Assembly (NCBI GenBank): GCA_034509425.1
Contig: JAVTVJ010000450.1
Location: forward strand, 62,001 to 126,000
Reading direction: 5' to 3'
Source of the DNA: Eopsaltria australis
Taxonomy: Eukaryota; Chordata; Aves; Passeriformes; Petroicidae
Length of the DNA stretch: 64,000 bases
Shown: positions 43,830 to 59,089 of the stretch, piece by piece
How positions within the stretch are numbered: position 1 is the stretch's first letter
Layout: every line of letters starts with the position of its first letter
Notes under the pieces: generated by a model
The model's database searches: none
Told to the model about the DNA's origin: nothing
The model's input: only the letters and a program-made list of their open reading frames with translations
Position numbers and translations under genes: made by a program

Positions 43830-45163
43830 AATCCCCATGCCTGGGCTAGGGAAAGCAGCTTCTGTAGGATTTCTCATTTGGCCAGCTCTCAGACATCTCC
43901 CTTTCCACACTAGATGGAGCTTTGTCCCCTCTTCCCCAGCCGTCTGGCAGTGCCCTGAGCTGGGATAAAAAGGGTAAAGAGGCAAAGGGTGAAGCAGCAG
44001 CGTCACCCCAAATAAAGAGCCTGCAGCAGTGGCTTCAGGAACAGCGAGGTAACAGCAAGGACTGGGCTCCCAGAGTGCCCTCCTGGCTCTCTGATTTTAA
44101 CACAGCCCTGTTTTGCCATTTTCCAAGAATGAAAGATTTCAACAATCCCAAATCCCAATCCATGCTGAGATCCTACCAGCCTTCACCATGGCTGCAAGGC
44201 ACTGCCTGAGCTCACACCACAGTCAAATTATACTTCTTCCTCTCCTTATACAGGGACAGCATTTAAGCTTATTATCAGATTACACACCTGAGCTGCCCAC
44301 TGGCTTTCCTATATCCCTCTTCATATTTCCCGTTATTTTCTTTCAAAACAGCTCTTCAATCTCTTCACTATTAACCTGAAACATCTGTCCCAAATGCCTC
44401 TGCTCAGGCTCCAGCCTTGGATTCACTGACACTTCGAGGAAGCAACTCCTGGATAAAATTCCCCTTGATTTGTATCTGTTGGATTCGGTCTGTATTATTT
44501 CAGGTCACAGGTCAAGAGAAACAGCTCATCCTTCTGGTGAGCTGCCACAACTCCATTAGGATCTTTCAAAGCACAACAGGATATGGTACATCATCAGTAT
44601 TTCTCTGATGAATTTAAACTCAATGGGACTGAGAGGAGCCCAGGGGAATGAGTCACTCCCGATGTCACAAGTGGCCAGCACTGCAAAGCACAAAAAGCAG
44701 CAGCCTCAGGCTGTATCAGACAAGGCAATGCCAGAGAGGATGGAGAAGCACCAGTGTTCAAAGTGCAAAACCTCAGTGTGCCTTGTGGGCAATGCTCCTG
44801 CTTGGGCAACGTGCTCAGGAACAAGGAGCTAAAACTGAGGGGGCAAGGGAAACGAGCCCATGTTACAGTGGGAAGCTAAAGGAAAGTTTGGAGGTTGACA
44901 GGAGTGAGTGCTGCTGTCTATAAATACAGCAGAGAAACAAACACCCAGGAGAGAACAACCCTGGCACGTCACCAAGCGATATAAACCAGCTATGAACAAG
45001 ATTAAATTGGTATCAACAGTCTCATTTCTGAGAAGTTCAGACCTGAAACCGTTTCCAGCTGGAGGACTGGCGAAGGAACAACGTGCTCCTTTGCAAATAA
45101 AGACTGGTTGCCTAATCAAAGTAGGTCACTGTGGAATAAAGCAGGCAGTAACGAATTGAGGGA

Positions 45164-45280
45164 CACAGAATCACACAATCGATTAGGTTGGAAAAGACCT
45201 ATAAGATCATCAAGTCCAACCTTTGACCAAACACCACCTTGTGAACCAGAGCAGAGCACTGAGTGCCATGTTATTTCCTG
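45164..45280 (-). mobile_element. CR1 LINE 3'-end fragment
   Basis: The plus strand shows AGAATCACACAATCGATTAGG, GTTGGAAAAGACCTATAAG, ATCATCAAGTCCAACC, then a degraded ACCAAACACCACC segment and ACTGAGTGCCATG. This is antisense CR1. Confidence 0.9.
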
Positions 45281-47340
45281 GACACAGAAGATGCCCTGCA
45301 GCCAGAGGCTCCAAAAGGAGAGATGCAGAGCAAAGCAAACTCTTTGGCAGAGCAGATGGATCTGAAGCAGTGCTGGAATATTGCACACAACAGCAACTCC
45401 TGCCTTCACACACACCATGCTGAATTAAAGCAGTAAATAACGCCTCAAAAATGTAACCCCTCCTTTCTAAATTAAAGATTAGAGGTTCCCCCAAAACAAA
45501 CTCAAGAAATATCTCCTACAAAAAGAGACATCCTAAAGCAGACAGAAAGTATGCAGGCCAGGAGGTTTCATCCAGAGCAGATTTAAGGGGGATACCTTTT
45601 GAAGGCAAGACAGCAGCTGAAGGGTCCAACAGCCACACATCATCTGCCAAGATACCACCAACCATTATCACTTCCAACACAAGGCTTTAGAGCAGAGCCC
45701 CTTGGGGACACACAGCCTGGGCAGCACAGACAGGAGCTGAAACCACATCTCTAAATGCCAGTGTGCTCCATCCTCTGCAGCCAACAGCCATGTCCTGTTA
45801 TCCTACCCAGCACAAGACACAACTGAACCTGCCAGGCTCTCACAACACCTGCTCACATGTTTAGCAGAGAAGAACCTCTCAGTTTGTTACAGTAGCATGA
45901 AAACCCAAACCCCTGACACCCAGTAACTGTTCAACATCCTGGACATGCCATTCAAAATTTTCACCTAAGTTCCAGAGTGGAGCAGAATGAAAACACCTTC
46001 ACTGACCATGTTATTTACAGCCTGGGAACAAAGAACTCCAGCCTCCGGTGCACTTTTAATACAGGCTAATTTATTCTGAAAAAAAAGTAATAATTAAGTA
46101 CACAAAACCAAAGTATGGAACCTGAAAAACACCTTCCTGTCTGGCAGAGCAAGTGCTTTCTAAGGACACTTACACTAGCTCCTGCTGCTAAAATCATTTA
46201 TTCAAAGTAACTGGGGAAAAGCAAAGATGATCTCAAAAACACACAGGAATGCTAAGCTGAAAAAGTTACACTAAAAAACCCCAAAGCACATCAAATCCAT
46301 TAATATATTCTTGTGATTAAGTCCATATACAAGCTGTCTGAAACTGAAGTCTTTAATATTTGAGTGATTATGTATGTTTTTAAAAATCTTACAAGTGTTT
46401 AGTACTACTAAAAAGCCAGCACATTAAATCTTTACACACTGGGATTGAGAAATTCCCTGAAACAAGAGGAAAAAAGCCGTAGGCAAAAAACCATAATAAT
46501 CAATTTTCTCCACCCTTCCCACCACATGCCTCTGCAGAACCAGCATCAGGTAACTTGGGGATTGCAGAGTCAGCCAGAATCATGCAGTTCCCAGGCCAAA
46601 GGGGTTTGGCTTTCAGACAGGTCCAAGACCTCGGTAGTGTGGTGGCCCAGGACAGAAAATGCAGATGAAGCATTAGCAAGTGCCAGGAGGGAGGTGCTGA
46701 CACCAAAACCAGCCTGACAGTTACTTCTTCAGGTAAATTGTACCACTCCTTACTTAAGGGAAACCTCAATATACTGCCATTAAAAACAAAAAAGGCAATA
46801 AAAAGCTACTGTGATTCCAGTGAATGTAAAAGGTGATTGTTTGAGAGGGTGAAAAGCCCTTCCCGTGTCCACATGCAAATAACAGCTGGAGCTGGCAGGG
46901 ATGGGCTGAATCACCTCAGCCTGGTGAAAAAACAGGTTTTAAGCAGAAAAAAAACCCCTGATTTATCATTTTCTCATTGCATTATTCAACAGCAGCATCA
47001 TTTTATCAACCTCTCAAATACTGCCCTCCAAGAAGCAATACACAAGGGGTTTTCTATGAAGTTTTCAAAAAAACCAAAATTGATAGTTGCAGAAAACTGC
47101 TAGGTTTTCTACAGCAAAGTCCATCTTTATAATTTTTCATTTGAGATGAAACGTAATCAAGTTCCTTACGACTAAAAAACCAAATATGCAAATCTAAGGT
47201 GGATCTCAACCTGCAGGCATTTTTATTTCAGTTAACATTTCACATGCAAAAAAATGTAAACAGGGAAGTTCAAGCCAGAACGAAATTCTTTCCTCAGTTC
47301 AATTAAAAACATGAATATAACTATTTATCTTAAAATAGTT

Positions 47341-47450
47341 TGAGCAACCTGGTCTAGTGAAAGGTGTCCCTGCACATGGCAGGGGAGTTGGAACTGGATG
47401 ATCTTTAAGGCTCCTTCCAACCCAACCCAATTTATTATTCCATGATCCCC
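47341..47450 (+). mobile_element. CR1 LINE 3'-end fragment
   Basis: Sense-order landmarks are AGCAACCTGGTCTAGTG, AAGGTGTCCCTGC, GGAACTGGATGATCTTTAAGG, CTCCTTCCAACCC and ATTCCATGATCC, covering roughly the last 110 bp of the element. Confidence 0.9.
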
Positions 47451-49429
47451 GGTGGTGTTGGGAAGTTACAGATGCATGGGAAGAAGACAAGGAAATGAAA
47501 AACAAAACAAAGTGCCTACAGAAAACAGATTTAAAAGTGTATTTCCGCATGGCAACAAAGAAACACACTGCTTGGAAACACCCTTCCATTTCTGTTTAAC
47601 ATAATGGTGGTGGGAATTCCTGCCAAAGTAAACTTCAAAAATTTGTTTGCCATGGAGAAAAACCAAGCAAACTGGAGTTCTGTGTGCCTAATCCTGTTTC
47701 AAGAGGGTGAAGGTTTCTTTGTTCCCTTTAGTGCCAGGTCACTTCAAATTTTTGTGCCTACATACTTTATTATGCTTGCAAAACCTTCAAAACAATAAAA
47801 AGAAAAAAAAACTAGAGGATGAAAAATTTTAATAACCCACTCCTAAAAATCAGAAAAGTCTTCCAACATGCCATGCGTAAAAATATCACCACGTTTGACA
47901 TCTTTCTTATTCTATCAGTCTACTTCCAAAAGTTTGGCATCTTTGAAAGCAAAACATTATTTCACAGAAGAGAGAAGGTTTGTTTTCTTAAAAAAAAGTT
48001 TGCATAAAATCCAGGAAAAAAAGATGTATTTACAATGTTAATACAAATTACATGATCTGTCCTCTTAGATGGCAGTTTCTGACCATTAACAACGGTAAAT
48101 AGAGATAAGGCCTTTTATTCAATTATCATGCTAAATTTCACATTTCTGTAAGCAGATAAAGCAGCTCAATCACTCCTCCCTTGCTTATCTCTTATCTCAG
48201 TATCATTTCTGACACTAGAAAAATAATTGCATCTTTCTAGGCTGTGGCTCAGCTGCCCCAACAGATCCCCCTATGCACTAGCAAGGGTTTTCCTTCTGCA
48301 TCTCTCCTTTCCAGTCAGGTCTTCTGCAATTCCATGGTTTTAGGTTTGTATCTTCGGCAAGCAGGCATCTGGGCAAACAGCAATTCCTGAAATTTGTCAC
48401 TTATTCAAGATATTCCTCACTGTATTTGTCACAGCAACCTCAGGATTTAAACTCAAATTGCAAATCAGACTTTTAACTGGTGCAGGACTGGGGAGAAAAA
48501 GAGGCTGATTGGGATTATCAGACAGCAACTCTCACTGAACATTTAATTCCAGCATTAAATTCAGTCGTGTATTCAGCACATCACAATGAAATTTAGGTGG
48601 GACATAGTCACAAATCCAAGGAAATAAACAGGAGTATTTCATTTTGATTTCCAATAGACTCTTTGGGCACCCCACAGCATTTTGAGCCAGAAACCTGCCT
48701 GCCCTTGCTGCACCTGAGGAAACTGCCCTTGCAGGCAGCGTGGATCCCACCACGTACAGAGGCAGCTCTGCAGTCCACGGCATCTGCAACAGAGCAAACC
48801 CTGACCCAGCTGGCTGCACATGAAAGCACAAGGAAAAGGTCTTGTGCACGCTTGTTCAGCTGGTTGGAAAAAGAAAAAGAAACGAGCGAGAAAATATTGG
48901 GAGTTTTTTGTGGTTCCAAGTCAGGTAATTTCTCCGTTTTATTCCTACCTGGGCCAGGAGGAGAGAGAGAAAACTGAACTAAAATGATCATATATCACTG
49001 CTTATTCTCCATCCCCTACCAGCCAGGTGCAGGAGCTGACGTGCAGGCACAGCCCCAGGCTGGCACCAGCAGGGACAACTGCTCTGTGGAGCTCTGCTGC
49101 AGCTCAGAGAAGAAAAAGCACCAAGGACTTACCCAGGGGATTCATCCTTTCACGTTTCAATCCAAGGCAAGGCAAGAGTTCCCTGGGACCTGAGCTCCTG
49201 ATGGCCACAGAACCAAGACTCGACAGAAAGGTCTTAGTAAGCACTGGCTTCCAGAAACTGCACTTCCACTCCTACCATCCACCTCCTAACCCTGCTGCTG
49301 CATTTGTGGCTGCCTTTGTTAGAACACTTCTGCAAATGAAAACAGATGAGTAACTATTGCTGCTTTAGCAAACTCCCAAGCCCATGGTCACTAATAATAG
49401 CTTTGTTCCTTTTATTACTAAACAAAACC

Positions 49430-49454
49430 AAAAAAAAAAAAAAAAAAAAAAAAA
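49430..49454 (+). repeat. Poly(A) tract
   Basis: Twenty-five consecutive A, the longest pure homopolymer of the window. Confidence 0.9.
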
Positions 49455-52341
49455 GTTTAAATGCTTGTATAAAATGCACATTGCTGAATGTTTTCTTTCA
49501 TTGATCCAGGGCCGTTTCCCCATATGAGCTCAGGCCCAGGACTCTGGAACAATTTCTGTGATCAACACGACGTGGAGCAATCTCAGACTGCTCGAAGGGG
49601 CTTCCCTCAGAAAACAAAACTATACAAATCACGTTTTGTGCTCCTTCATTTGAGACAGTAAGAGTTCAATTAATAAATGCATCTGAGCAGAGACATTCTT
49701 GCACAAACTGGAAGGCAGAGGCAGGTCTGAGCTGCCTGGCAGGAGAGCTGATGGGTTCAGGGAGGCAGAGGTGCTCGGCAGCTCCCGGCACTGGCACGGC
49801 AGCAGCCCTGACTGTGCCAGCAGCAAACAGGTGGGGACACAGGGAAAGGGCAGCATGTGGGGAGGAGAAAGTGGAGAAGGGCAACAAGACAGGAAGAAAA
49901 CAGAGAGGGGATGAAGCCATTGCTGTGAAGTGACAGCGGGGGAATGACCGCAGGAAAGCCTTCCCTTGTACGAGAAAAATGAAACAAGAGAAAAGCCACA
50001 GGAATTACTTTTGGTGCAAAATTCTGCTTTTCCTCTCTGCAATCAAATCAATTACAGGAACTTCTGAAAGCAATAAAAATAACTGGGTCCCGAATCACCC
50101 CAAGTCTGCCACGCTTTATTTGGTGGACCCTCCCACCACACACCCCCTTTGGCCTGGGATCTGCTGTAGCCTCCTGCTCCTCCCATGCTCATGCCCATGG
50201 CCAAGCAGAGGCCACGTCTCTCCCCTTCCTTCTTTTGGGGTGCAGGTTTGGCACCAATCTTGGATTGAACTGTGGCACATCCAAGCCCAGGGCCTCCGTT
50301 ATCCTGCACAATGGTGCTGGAAAATGACTCGGAGCCGCTGGGCTTTGGCTGCCCACGCTGGAAGGTGAGTAAACATCAAGGAAAAAAAAAAAATATGCTG
50401 AATATTCTAAAGTCAGGCCACAGCATTTTCACATCCTAAAGCTTCTAGGGGTTTTTAGCTTATTAGTTTCTACTACTGGGCTGACTGCTGCTGAATGATC
50501 CCAAGCATCGCATGGCAAATGTTTTTTTTTCACAGGAAGTAACCAAGCCAAAAGCAGCGAAAGCATCCTCTTGTTCTTGTGTGAGTCCTTTATTATTATT
50601 TTTTTTCCTTAGTTTATTTGAACAATAGCACCATGAAACAGCCTACAATAATGACTGTTACAAAATAGGAAGCTGAATTATTAGGCAAGCTCTGTCTGCG
50701 TAACTCAATCAGCCTAGGGAGGATATGACAGGCAGGGCCAAGACAAAGGACTGGACTCTGTGACCCCAGGCCTCCTTCAGGACTCTGCTTCTGAGTTATT
50801 AAGGGCTGAAGTTTGCTTTTGCTCCTTGATTAGAGGCACCATTCCTATAACTGCAGCAGCAAAGCACTGGCATTTCCCAAGAGAGCGGATCACCAAATGT
50901 GCACAGAGAAAGCAAACGCTTTGGAAAGGCTGGGATGAGAACTTTACCTGAAAATAAGGTTCAAAATGGAAATTCAAAGTCTAGTATTTAACCTTTTAGG
51001 CATAGAGGTGATGCACACAGCAGGACAGGTAAATCATGAGGTAGTCTTTAAGCAAATACCCAGCAACAGGTTTTGCAAAATAACAAAAAATAATTGGTAA
51101 AAGTGGTCTTCCAGCAGTTGAAGGGCCCAACAGCACAGAATTTCTACAATCCTGCCAAAAGCACAATCAGGACCAGCTCTGGAGGGATGTATTTTGGCCC
51201 AGACAACCAGTAACCAAGGGCAGCCACCCACCACCCTGTCATTACAACAACCCCACTGAAACTATGAAAATCAGGCCTAAGTGCCCGGCTGAGCAACACT
51301 TGGGAGCCAAGAGCAGCACCAGTGACTGAGCAAGAGCAATACAGGAACCTGCAAGTGAATCATTAACGAGCAATGATTTCTCCATTACTCACTGTGGATA
51401 TAGAGTTACTGCGGGTAAGATTTGTTTCTAAAAAAAGGGAACAGCCACCAACATGAGCACCAACACATTCATCAAAGCCCAGCACGACGTGGGAAGGAAA
51501 AGAGGAAGGCACAGCCATCGGGCAGACTTTGTCCAGAAGAGCTGGTCGTTGAGGAGGGCTCCGTGGGGCAGAGCAGATGTGCTGGGAGCAGTATCTCACA
51601 CCATCCCTCCCATGGGGCTCACACTCAGGGGCTGGAGTCAATTGGGTGTTGATTTTGCATCACACCAAGAAATTATTAACTCATTCTACAAAAGCCATAC
51701 AGCTGTCAGGCTGCTGATAGAGATCAATAACCAACTACTGAAACGTCAACAGTCTGACCTCTAGGCGAGTGTTTCCAAAGCCCTGCACCCATGTTCTACA
51801 GTAAATGCTCCCAGTGCATTTTCCCCAAGCCTTTGCAGTCTGTGCTACTGAGAATAAGCAACAGGAGAACTGAGCTGACATTCTCAGCCAATCTTTAGGC
51901 AAGATTAGCAAGCAATTAAAGCTGTTGTATGAGGAATTTTAAGTGCTCTACAACTTCATGCCAAACAAGAGCTAGTCAAGCACTGGAATTTATTTTTTGC
52001 AATTCTGTTCCACACAGAAACAGGGACAAATTTAAAGAAAAGATTTTTTGAAGCAAGGATTCAACCAATTACCAAAACATCTATTATAGTTTAAATACTA
52101 ATATATGCTGAAAGAAAATCTGCATCAAAAAGGGACATGCAAAGCGTTATGATTGCTTCCTACCAGAACATTTCATTTTCAACTGAACTGGGGGGTTTTA
52201 ATCATTTTTTGTTCTTTTGTTGGTAAAATATAATTAATGGTAATGCTAATTGCACCCTAGCCACTTTGGGTGCAGCACATACTGGGAACACTTTTGAAGG
52301 CCAGAACTGAATCTCAGCCCCAAAAGCAAATGAGAGCTTTG

Positions 52342-52375
52342 CCTACAATCAGACCCATACCTACAATCAGACCCA
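52342..52375 (+). repeat. 18-bp tandem duplication
   Basis: CCTACAATCAGACCCATA is followed directly by CCTACAATCAGACCCA. This is a recent-looking perfect local duplication. Confidence 0.85.
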
Positions 52376-53489
52376 CCAGGACAGGTATCAGAGAATACAG
52401 CTTTTGTACCAAGGGTTGATCATTTCATCCCAGCTAAAAAGTCTTCACTAAGCTGCCAGGAAAACAAGACAGGGTAACAGAGAAAGCCACACATTTCATC
52501 AGGGTAAGAGTTACAAGATGTTCAAGAGGAAAAGCTCGGTTTTAAGTACAACAGAAAATAAAGAAGATTTGGGGAACTGTCACTCCCAGCAACAATTGCA
52601 CAGCTCGCATGGGTCTGACAATAAGGGTTGAAAATAATGATTTTCAAAAACACACTCACTGGAGCAGAAAAAAAATGTTACAATGAACAAAGCAAGTAAG
52701 CAAAGTTAAATAAGGTAAGTGAAGTCTGAGGTACAGTTTCAGACTGATCTGCTGCTCACATAAAGAATGCTCTAGTTGAAGATTAGGGGTGAGAAATAAG
52801 AAGTCATTAGCTCTTCTTCAAGGTTCATGATTCAAATCTGACAAAACACACACTTCAGTGTTTCCAAGCTTAAAGAAAATTCCAGCAGGGTCACAGAAGT
52901 CGCTATTTTTAGCTGGCTTAATCTCTGTGCACTCAAACACAGCTTTTGTACATGCACATATTTTGTTAGCACTTAAAGAAAAAAAAAACCCTCTGCTACC
53001 AAAAACTTAATCATCCACAAGTTCTGAAGATACAAATGAGCTTTCCTCTTAATATTAGCTGCTTTTGAGTGAACAGCACTGAGAAACAGCCCATAGCTTT
53101 TCCAGCCAAAACTGCTCCTGGAAAAAAAAAACCCAGGTCCTGGAAAATATTCTGTGACAAAACCAAGAAAGAAGAATGTGGGAAGTTAACAGCAATTAAT
53201 TTCTTCAATAGGAAACAAACTCTTCCCACCCACAGTGTACCTATCAGTACAGCTGGGAATGTTCTGAAACCTGGAACATCCAGGCAGAGAAGAGCATTGG
53301 GAAGTGCCTGGTACTGGCAGCTGGAAGGAAAGGCAGCAGCCCCACAGCCCTGGCATTGCTGAGCCCTCTGACAAAAAGGAAATACATTAGAAATCAGTGG
53401 GCCTGCCTTGGTTCCAGGCTGGCTGCTCACTGCCAAGAGATGGTTTGTTAGAGCTGGGGCTGTTAGAAGGGCAAAGCAAAGGGGTCAGA

Positions 53490-53546
53490 CGAAGAGGGTT
53501 GGTCCAGAAGACCTTTGGGGGTCCCTTCCAACCCAAATTATTTCCG
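53490..53546 (+). mobile_element. CR1 LINE 3'-end fragment (short)
   Basis: GGGTTGGTCCAGAAGACC, then TTTGGGGGTCCCTTCCAACCC, in sense order without a clear terminal repeat tail. Confidence 0.8.
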
Positions 53547-56500
53547 GTTCAGAAATGGTGACATTTAATCTTTCTCTCTTAATTTTCTTATCATACGCTT
53601 AAAAGTCTTTTGTTCATCCATGTTAGGAAGGTTTCAGCCACAGGATAAAGAATGACATGGCCCAGGCACTGCATCACCCACTGCAAAGATCAATAAGAAC
53701 ATTTATGGTTGCAACAAGATTCTTGCTACTCTTCAGTAATTCCTCTGTGTTGCTGCACAGGCTCTACATAAGTCATTTACTCTCTGGGCCCTTGTTGTTA
53801 AATTCTTTGTTAATCCTGGTAAGTTTGTCTGTTGACCTACTGTAATTTTAAGAGATTCAGAGATTGAATGTTCATACCAGCCAAACTCTTTTAATAGAAT
53901 TAACTGGAGATATCGTGTAAGCTTTTAATAATGTTGACAACTACTAAAATTCAGTTAGCTGAGCCAACAAGAAACCACTGAAACCTTACACATGTTCTCC
54001 TCTCCTCATCAAGCACAGAACTTCATGTGGAGGCTGCAAATTTCCTGACTGCTTTCTTAAACACTAATGGATCAAATTTGACTGCACTGAGTGGCTGAAC
54101 TCCCCTTCTTCCCCTAAAACAAGAGTCAACCTTCAGCATTTTTCCTGCTCAAACCCAACACATGCACATACACACAGGCTGTTCAGCATACTGCTACTCC
54201 ACAACAGTGCCAGAACACTTTTTATCACCTTTAAGCATGTTTAGGAGAAGATTATGGCTTGGAGAAGCACCTTCTTTACTGAACATCAGTATCAGTGGCA
54301 AATCCACAATACTGAGTTAATAGTTATTCAGAGCTGAAAACAGAAGTACTTGACCAGTGTACACGCATTGGGAAAAATTAATCAGAAGCAGTCAGAATCT
54401 CTCCTTGTTAGTTTTCTGTAAGAGACAGAAATCTTCTAGCAGTCATATTTCATAACCAGCCATCACTTCTCTTAAGGTACGCCCCAAGGAAACTTGATGT
54501 ACATCCAAACTTCTGCAAGCTTGCTCCTTTCTGTTGGATGCATCCTTCATTCTCCCTAAGAGTGCAAATCATGTTCTGGAAAGGCTACAGCATGCCAGGG
54601 ATTCTTAAAATAGAAAGGCTGTAGCTGGTGATACTGCAAATATAAATACAGCTATTGGTATAGCAGTGACATGGACCCAGAGCAGCCCAGTGGCCAAAAT
54701 CTGCTGGCAAGCTGCCCGTGGCTTCCCAAAACACGGGCAGGAGAAAGGGAACTGCCATTTAACAGTCTGAATGGGCATAATGCACACCAAATGATTTGTG
54801 GCAAATTCACAGCACAATCTAATCCTTGGGCTCCAATGTTTCTAAATTTAGGTGCTTCAGTGCAGGAGAGCTACAAAAACGCTTTAGTAAGGTAGCAGAG
54901 TGAGCTGATTGCAGGTCTGTGTAATTTTGACCTTGCTGTACCAAAAAAGAAGCATTTACAGTTGGCAGCTGGGGCATCGTGTCCAAGTGCCACTTTGGTA
55001 TGAGCAGGGAAAAGTACAATCCTGGTAACTGTAATTGCAGCCTTTAGAGAAGGATACAAACACCAAAACAAGAACATCAAAGGAAAAAAAGGACTGAGAA
55101 AGGCTTATCCACCAAACCAGCAAAGCCTGCGAACCTTAAGGTCTGCTTAAAAATATTAGATGTCAAAGTTATCAAAAAACACGACCAGTCAGAACAGTGG
55201 CCAAGTCTAATATAATAATGTCATGTTTATTTTTGTCCCTGACTCCAGACTAGGTGCTCCAGCTATATTTGCGCTTCTTGTAGCATTTTTAAGGAAACAC
55301 ACACACTGACTGAGCAGAGCAGCAGAGGGTGTATTAGATGATCTATTCCAGATAGCAGCCCTGCTGCATCCCCAGGTTAATAAGCAATTTCAGTCAACAG
55401 AAATACCAGAGCGTATCTTGAGAAACGCTTTCTCCAAACATTCTAAAATGACTGTTTCTATTGGACCAAGGACAAACAATATTCCATAGGTTTTAGAATA
55501 ATTTAGCAAGCCTTGTTTGATAGACTAAAATAAAAGTATTTCAAAAACTTCATCTAATAGGTGACTAAACCTTCAGACATGTGAAGATCTGGCCAGTGGT
55601 CAGGGCCACTCGAGCACAGAGTCCATCTGGCAGTGTCACTCAAGCCACCACACACTGCAGCACAGACATCTTGACACAGCAAGTCTTCCCAAAACTTCTG
55701 AAGAAAATACTCATGATCTCTCCAGTTTCCACAGAGCACTGGTGAGGAGAGGGGAGACCCCAGTGCCTCAGCACCTGCCTCTGATTTCAGCTGCATTGTC
55801 ACAAATATTAATTTCTGTGCAGAAAACAGACACCCCCACTTCTCACATCCCCTCCCTGAGTCAGGCTTTGAGCTTCAAGACAGCAAGCTGCCTGCCTGTC
55901 TCTATCCTCTCCTTTCCTCCTTCCAGCTTGGTGTTTCTTGCCCCTCACCCCACACTTAGGATGACAGGCTGCAGATACCACGAGCTGGACTCAGCACCCA
56001 CACAGAAAAGTCATTGTTTAAAGATCCTGGGCCAGAACTCCGAGACTCAAAGGAGATGGCTCAGACCACCCTTGGTCAATCTCAACAGCATTCAGTACAG
56101 CTCCTCTGCCTTGCCTAAATATAAAGAAAACCAGGACAGATGACTGCAGGATGCATCCACAAAGTACTTGTTAAGAGCAGCTGATGAACAAACACGTTCA
56201 GCTGAGACACCAAAAGTTATATTCTTATAATAACAAAAAGCGATGTGCTCGCAGCCACGACAATCACAGGGCACGAGCAATTCAAGGGTTTGCAAGGAGA
56301 TTGCTTCAGTGGATCAACAGCAACACTCGGAGGGGAAAGCACAAGCTTTTAGCAGACAAATACTTCATTAGAGCACTCACACCAACACCAGGCTCCAAAA
56401 TACACCTTTCTGGTTTGGGTATTTCTCACACAAGACAGAAGCAGGGCACTGGACAAAGCCATTTCTCTCCTGTGAGCTCTGCATTCTTCTATTCAACTTT

Positions 56501-59089
56501 CAGCATCTACAATCTCACATGATTAAGGAAAACTACCAAACTATCAGAAAACACTTTGCTTGAGGGTTAACCAAATCTCAAATACCATGAAGTGCATTGT
56601 TGTTCCAATAACATGTCAACATGTGGATCATCTTTAGCAACACAGAGTTTTTTCACATGCTACTGGTTGCATAAACCAAGAAAAATGCTGCTATTGTGGA
56701 ACAACTGAGATGTTTCTATGGTTAAGTTCATAAGGCATTAATTGATTCATATCCACTGCATTTTTCAGGAGCCCAGTTCTTAGATGCAAAGCTGACTCTG
56801 CTTAAATTCAATTATTTTGGGGGATGGAGGGGGTGGGTGGACAGGAAATAATAATTTAAGAACAGAATAGAAAAATGCAATCAAGCCTCAACTTCCAAAT
56901 GAGTTTTCCTTTGCTGTATGATGGGGACATGCAAATTCAAGGCTGAATTTCTCCTCTTCCATGATGGAAGCACAGCAAGGCTTTAACATCACTGGCATCG
57001 AGCAGTACAGCACCATGCTAAATCCTGCTTATCCCACTTCTAGCCACAGAAGCAAACAGTCCTGAGCAAACAGGCCCAAATAAATCACAGCGAGATGACA
57101 GCTACAAAGCACACATTATGGTTAGTTTGGGTCATGGACATAAGGATTAATGGATAGCAAACAGAGGATAAAAGAAAAAAAAGGACAGAGAGGTCAGAAT
57201 CACTTGTCACCCTACCCTGAACACAAAACAAACTCATGTCCTGCCACAAGTGCTTGTTCTCCCATCCTAGCCTGGTCTCAAAAGTGGACAGTGAGCAAAA
57301 TCCTTACAATTTCCACTCGTTAGCAAGAAGTTCTTAATACAGAAAGCAGCCTCTCTTTGTCCTTGTAACTATTACTATAACTCATGGTTTCTGTATGAAT
57401 TTCCCATCCTTTGCGCCCCAAATTAAGCAAGTTCACATAACAAGAGTTGTGGGGATCATCCTTGGGTTTGTGCTGTACAGAACACTATACAGTGGAGAGG
57501 TACAGCTGGGATTTCTTTATACTGTGAAAACACAACTAATTAAGATCTGGCTATTAGGCCTGAAGCCACAGAAATTTCACTTCTTCAATAGTACAAGGAG
57601 AGGACAGAGAATAAAGCGAAAAGAAGAAAATCTAGTACAAAAGGAACAATGTGGTGCAAGAGGCCTTCTCCTTCTGGAGAAAAGGGCACAGGAAAACACA
57701 AGAAATAAAGAGATGCAGAGAAGAAGCTGCCAGGACACAGCTGGTGTGTGAGGAGCAATCCCAAGGGATGTGGCACAGGTGGGGTCTGTAGCATCAGCAG
57801 CACGAGAAAGGCAGGAGACAGGGCAGGTGAGGTAGGAGGCAAAGAAAGACAGGACCAGAAAATCATGGAGAGCACAACAGAGTATCACTGTAGTAAAGAT
57901 GGAAGAATATTTGTCAGGGTGTATGTAGAGATAGACAGATGGGACAAAAGACGAATATTTACAGGCCCAGGAAGAACTTAACCATCAGATCTTTAAAAAA
58001 GTGAAGTAACGTAGAGAAAATAAGCATTGAAGAATTGAGAATAGAGACAAGAAACCCCAAAGGCTTTCGGTTTTGTTCTGTTTAAGGAAAGGACAAGCGT
58101 TGTGTAACAAAATCTAAACGGCAGCTGCACCAAGTGAGCCAGTCAGAGTTCACTCTCCGTGCATGGGACCATGAGAAGAGCACTTCCCAGCCCCAGCCAT
58201 GAGCAGACAGCACAGGAACTTCCCTTCCCAGGAATCTGAAGGATGAGAAGCAGTCTGCTGTTGCTGCTATTGTCTGCCAAGTCTCTCCAACTCAAAGCTC
58301 CAGCACTGATTATTGAGCTATCCCTACCTGTCGAAGAATATCACTGCCAGTAGCTTAAGGCCATGATTACCAGTAATTGCAACTAATCCAGCTCTGGCTG
58401 CATGGAGGGAAAGGTTGTTCATGTTCTGAAATATTTTGCAGTAAACTCATATTTTACAAGCTCACAGGAGAGTTTTACTTGATGGCACTAACATCAGATG
58501 AAATAACTACAGGATTTGGAGAGGACAAGAATTCTGTTCCTCACTTTGCTCATCTCCATCACCTGAGGGCTAAGCTGCTCCCTTCTCTCTTTCTATTTCC
58601 CCATTTAAAAAGCAGGAATGATGATAAAGGCCTCTTCTATAAGGCACTTTTTTGAATTAGAAAACACAGCCACTGTTGTCCAAGCGCAAACAATGGTCCC
58701 TGTTCTAAAGGAAATGGAGAGGGGCCAAATGCTTGGATGTACAATCCAGGCAGAGCTGCAGCGAGGGAGTGCAGTCTGGCAGAAGGTACATGGCAGTCCC
58801 AGGGATGCTCAGCAGCACTGGCACTGAGGGCAGGAAACACTCCCCCCTCTCCCTGACTGCTCTCCCCCTTCCTCCCTGCACCACCCAGAACAACACTCCA
58901 CACACACAACCTTGCCCTGCTCGACCAGCTCAGCACTGACCCTGCTCAAGCTCCAGACACATCTATAAAGATAATTACGAAAAATGCTGGGATGCTGGAA
59001 AATTTGCTTTCACATTTCCAGCGTGTTCCTTTTTGCCTCTGCAGTTTTCTTCTGACGCCTCTGCCCAGATGCGAACCGAAACTGGTTAA

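Noticed and set aside
49430..49454. Poly(A) as a retrocopy tail
   Set aside because: The preceding DNA does not resemble any coding or structural RNA sequence I know.
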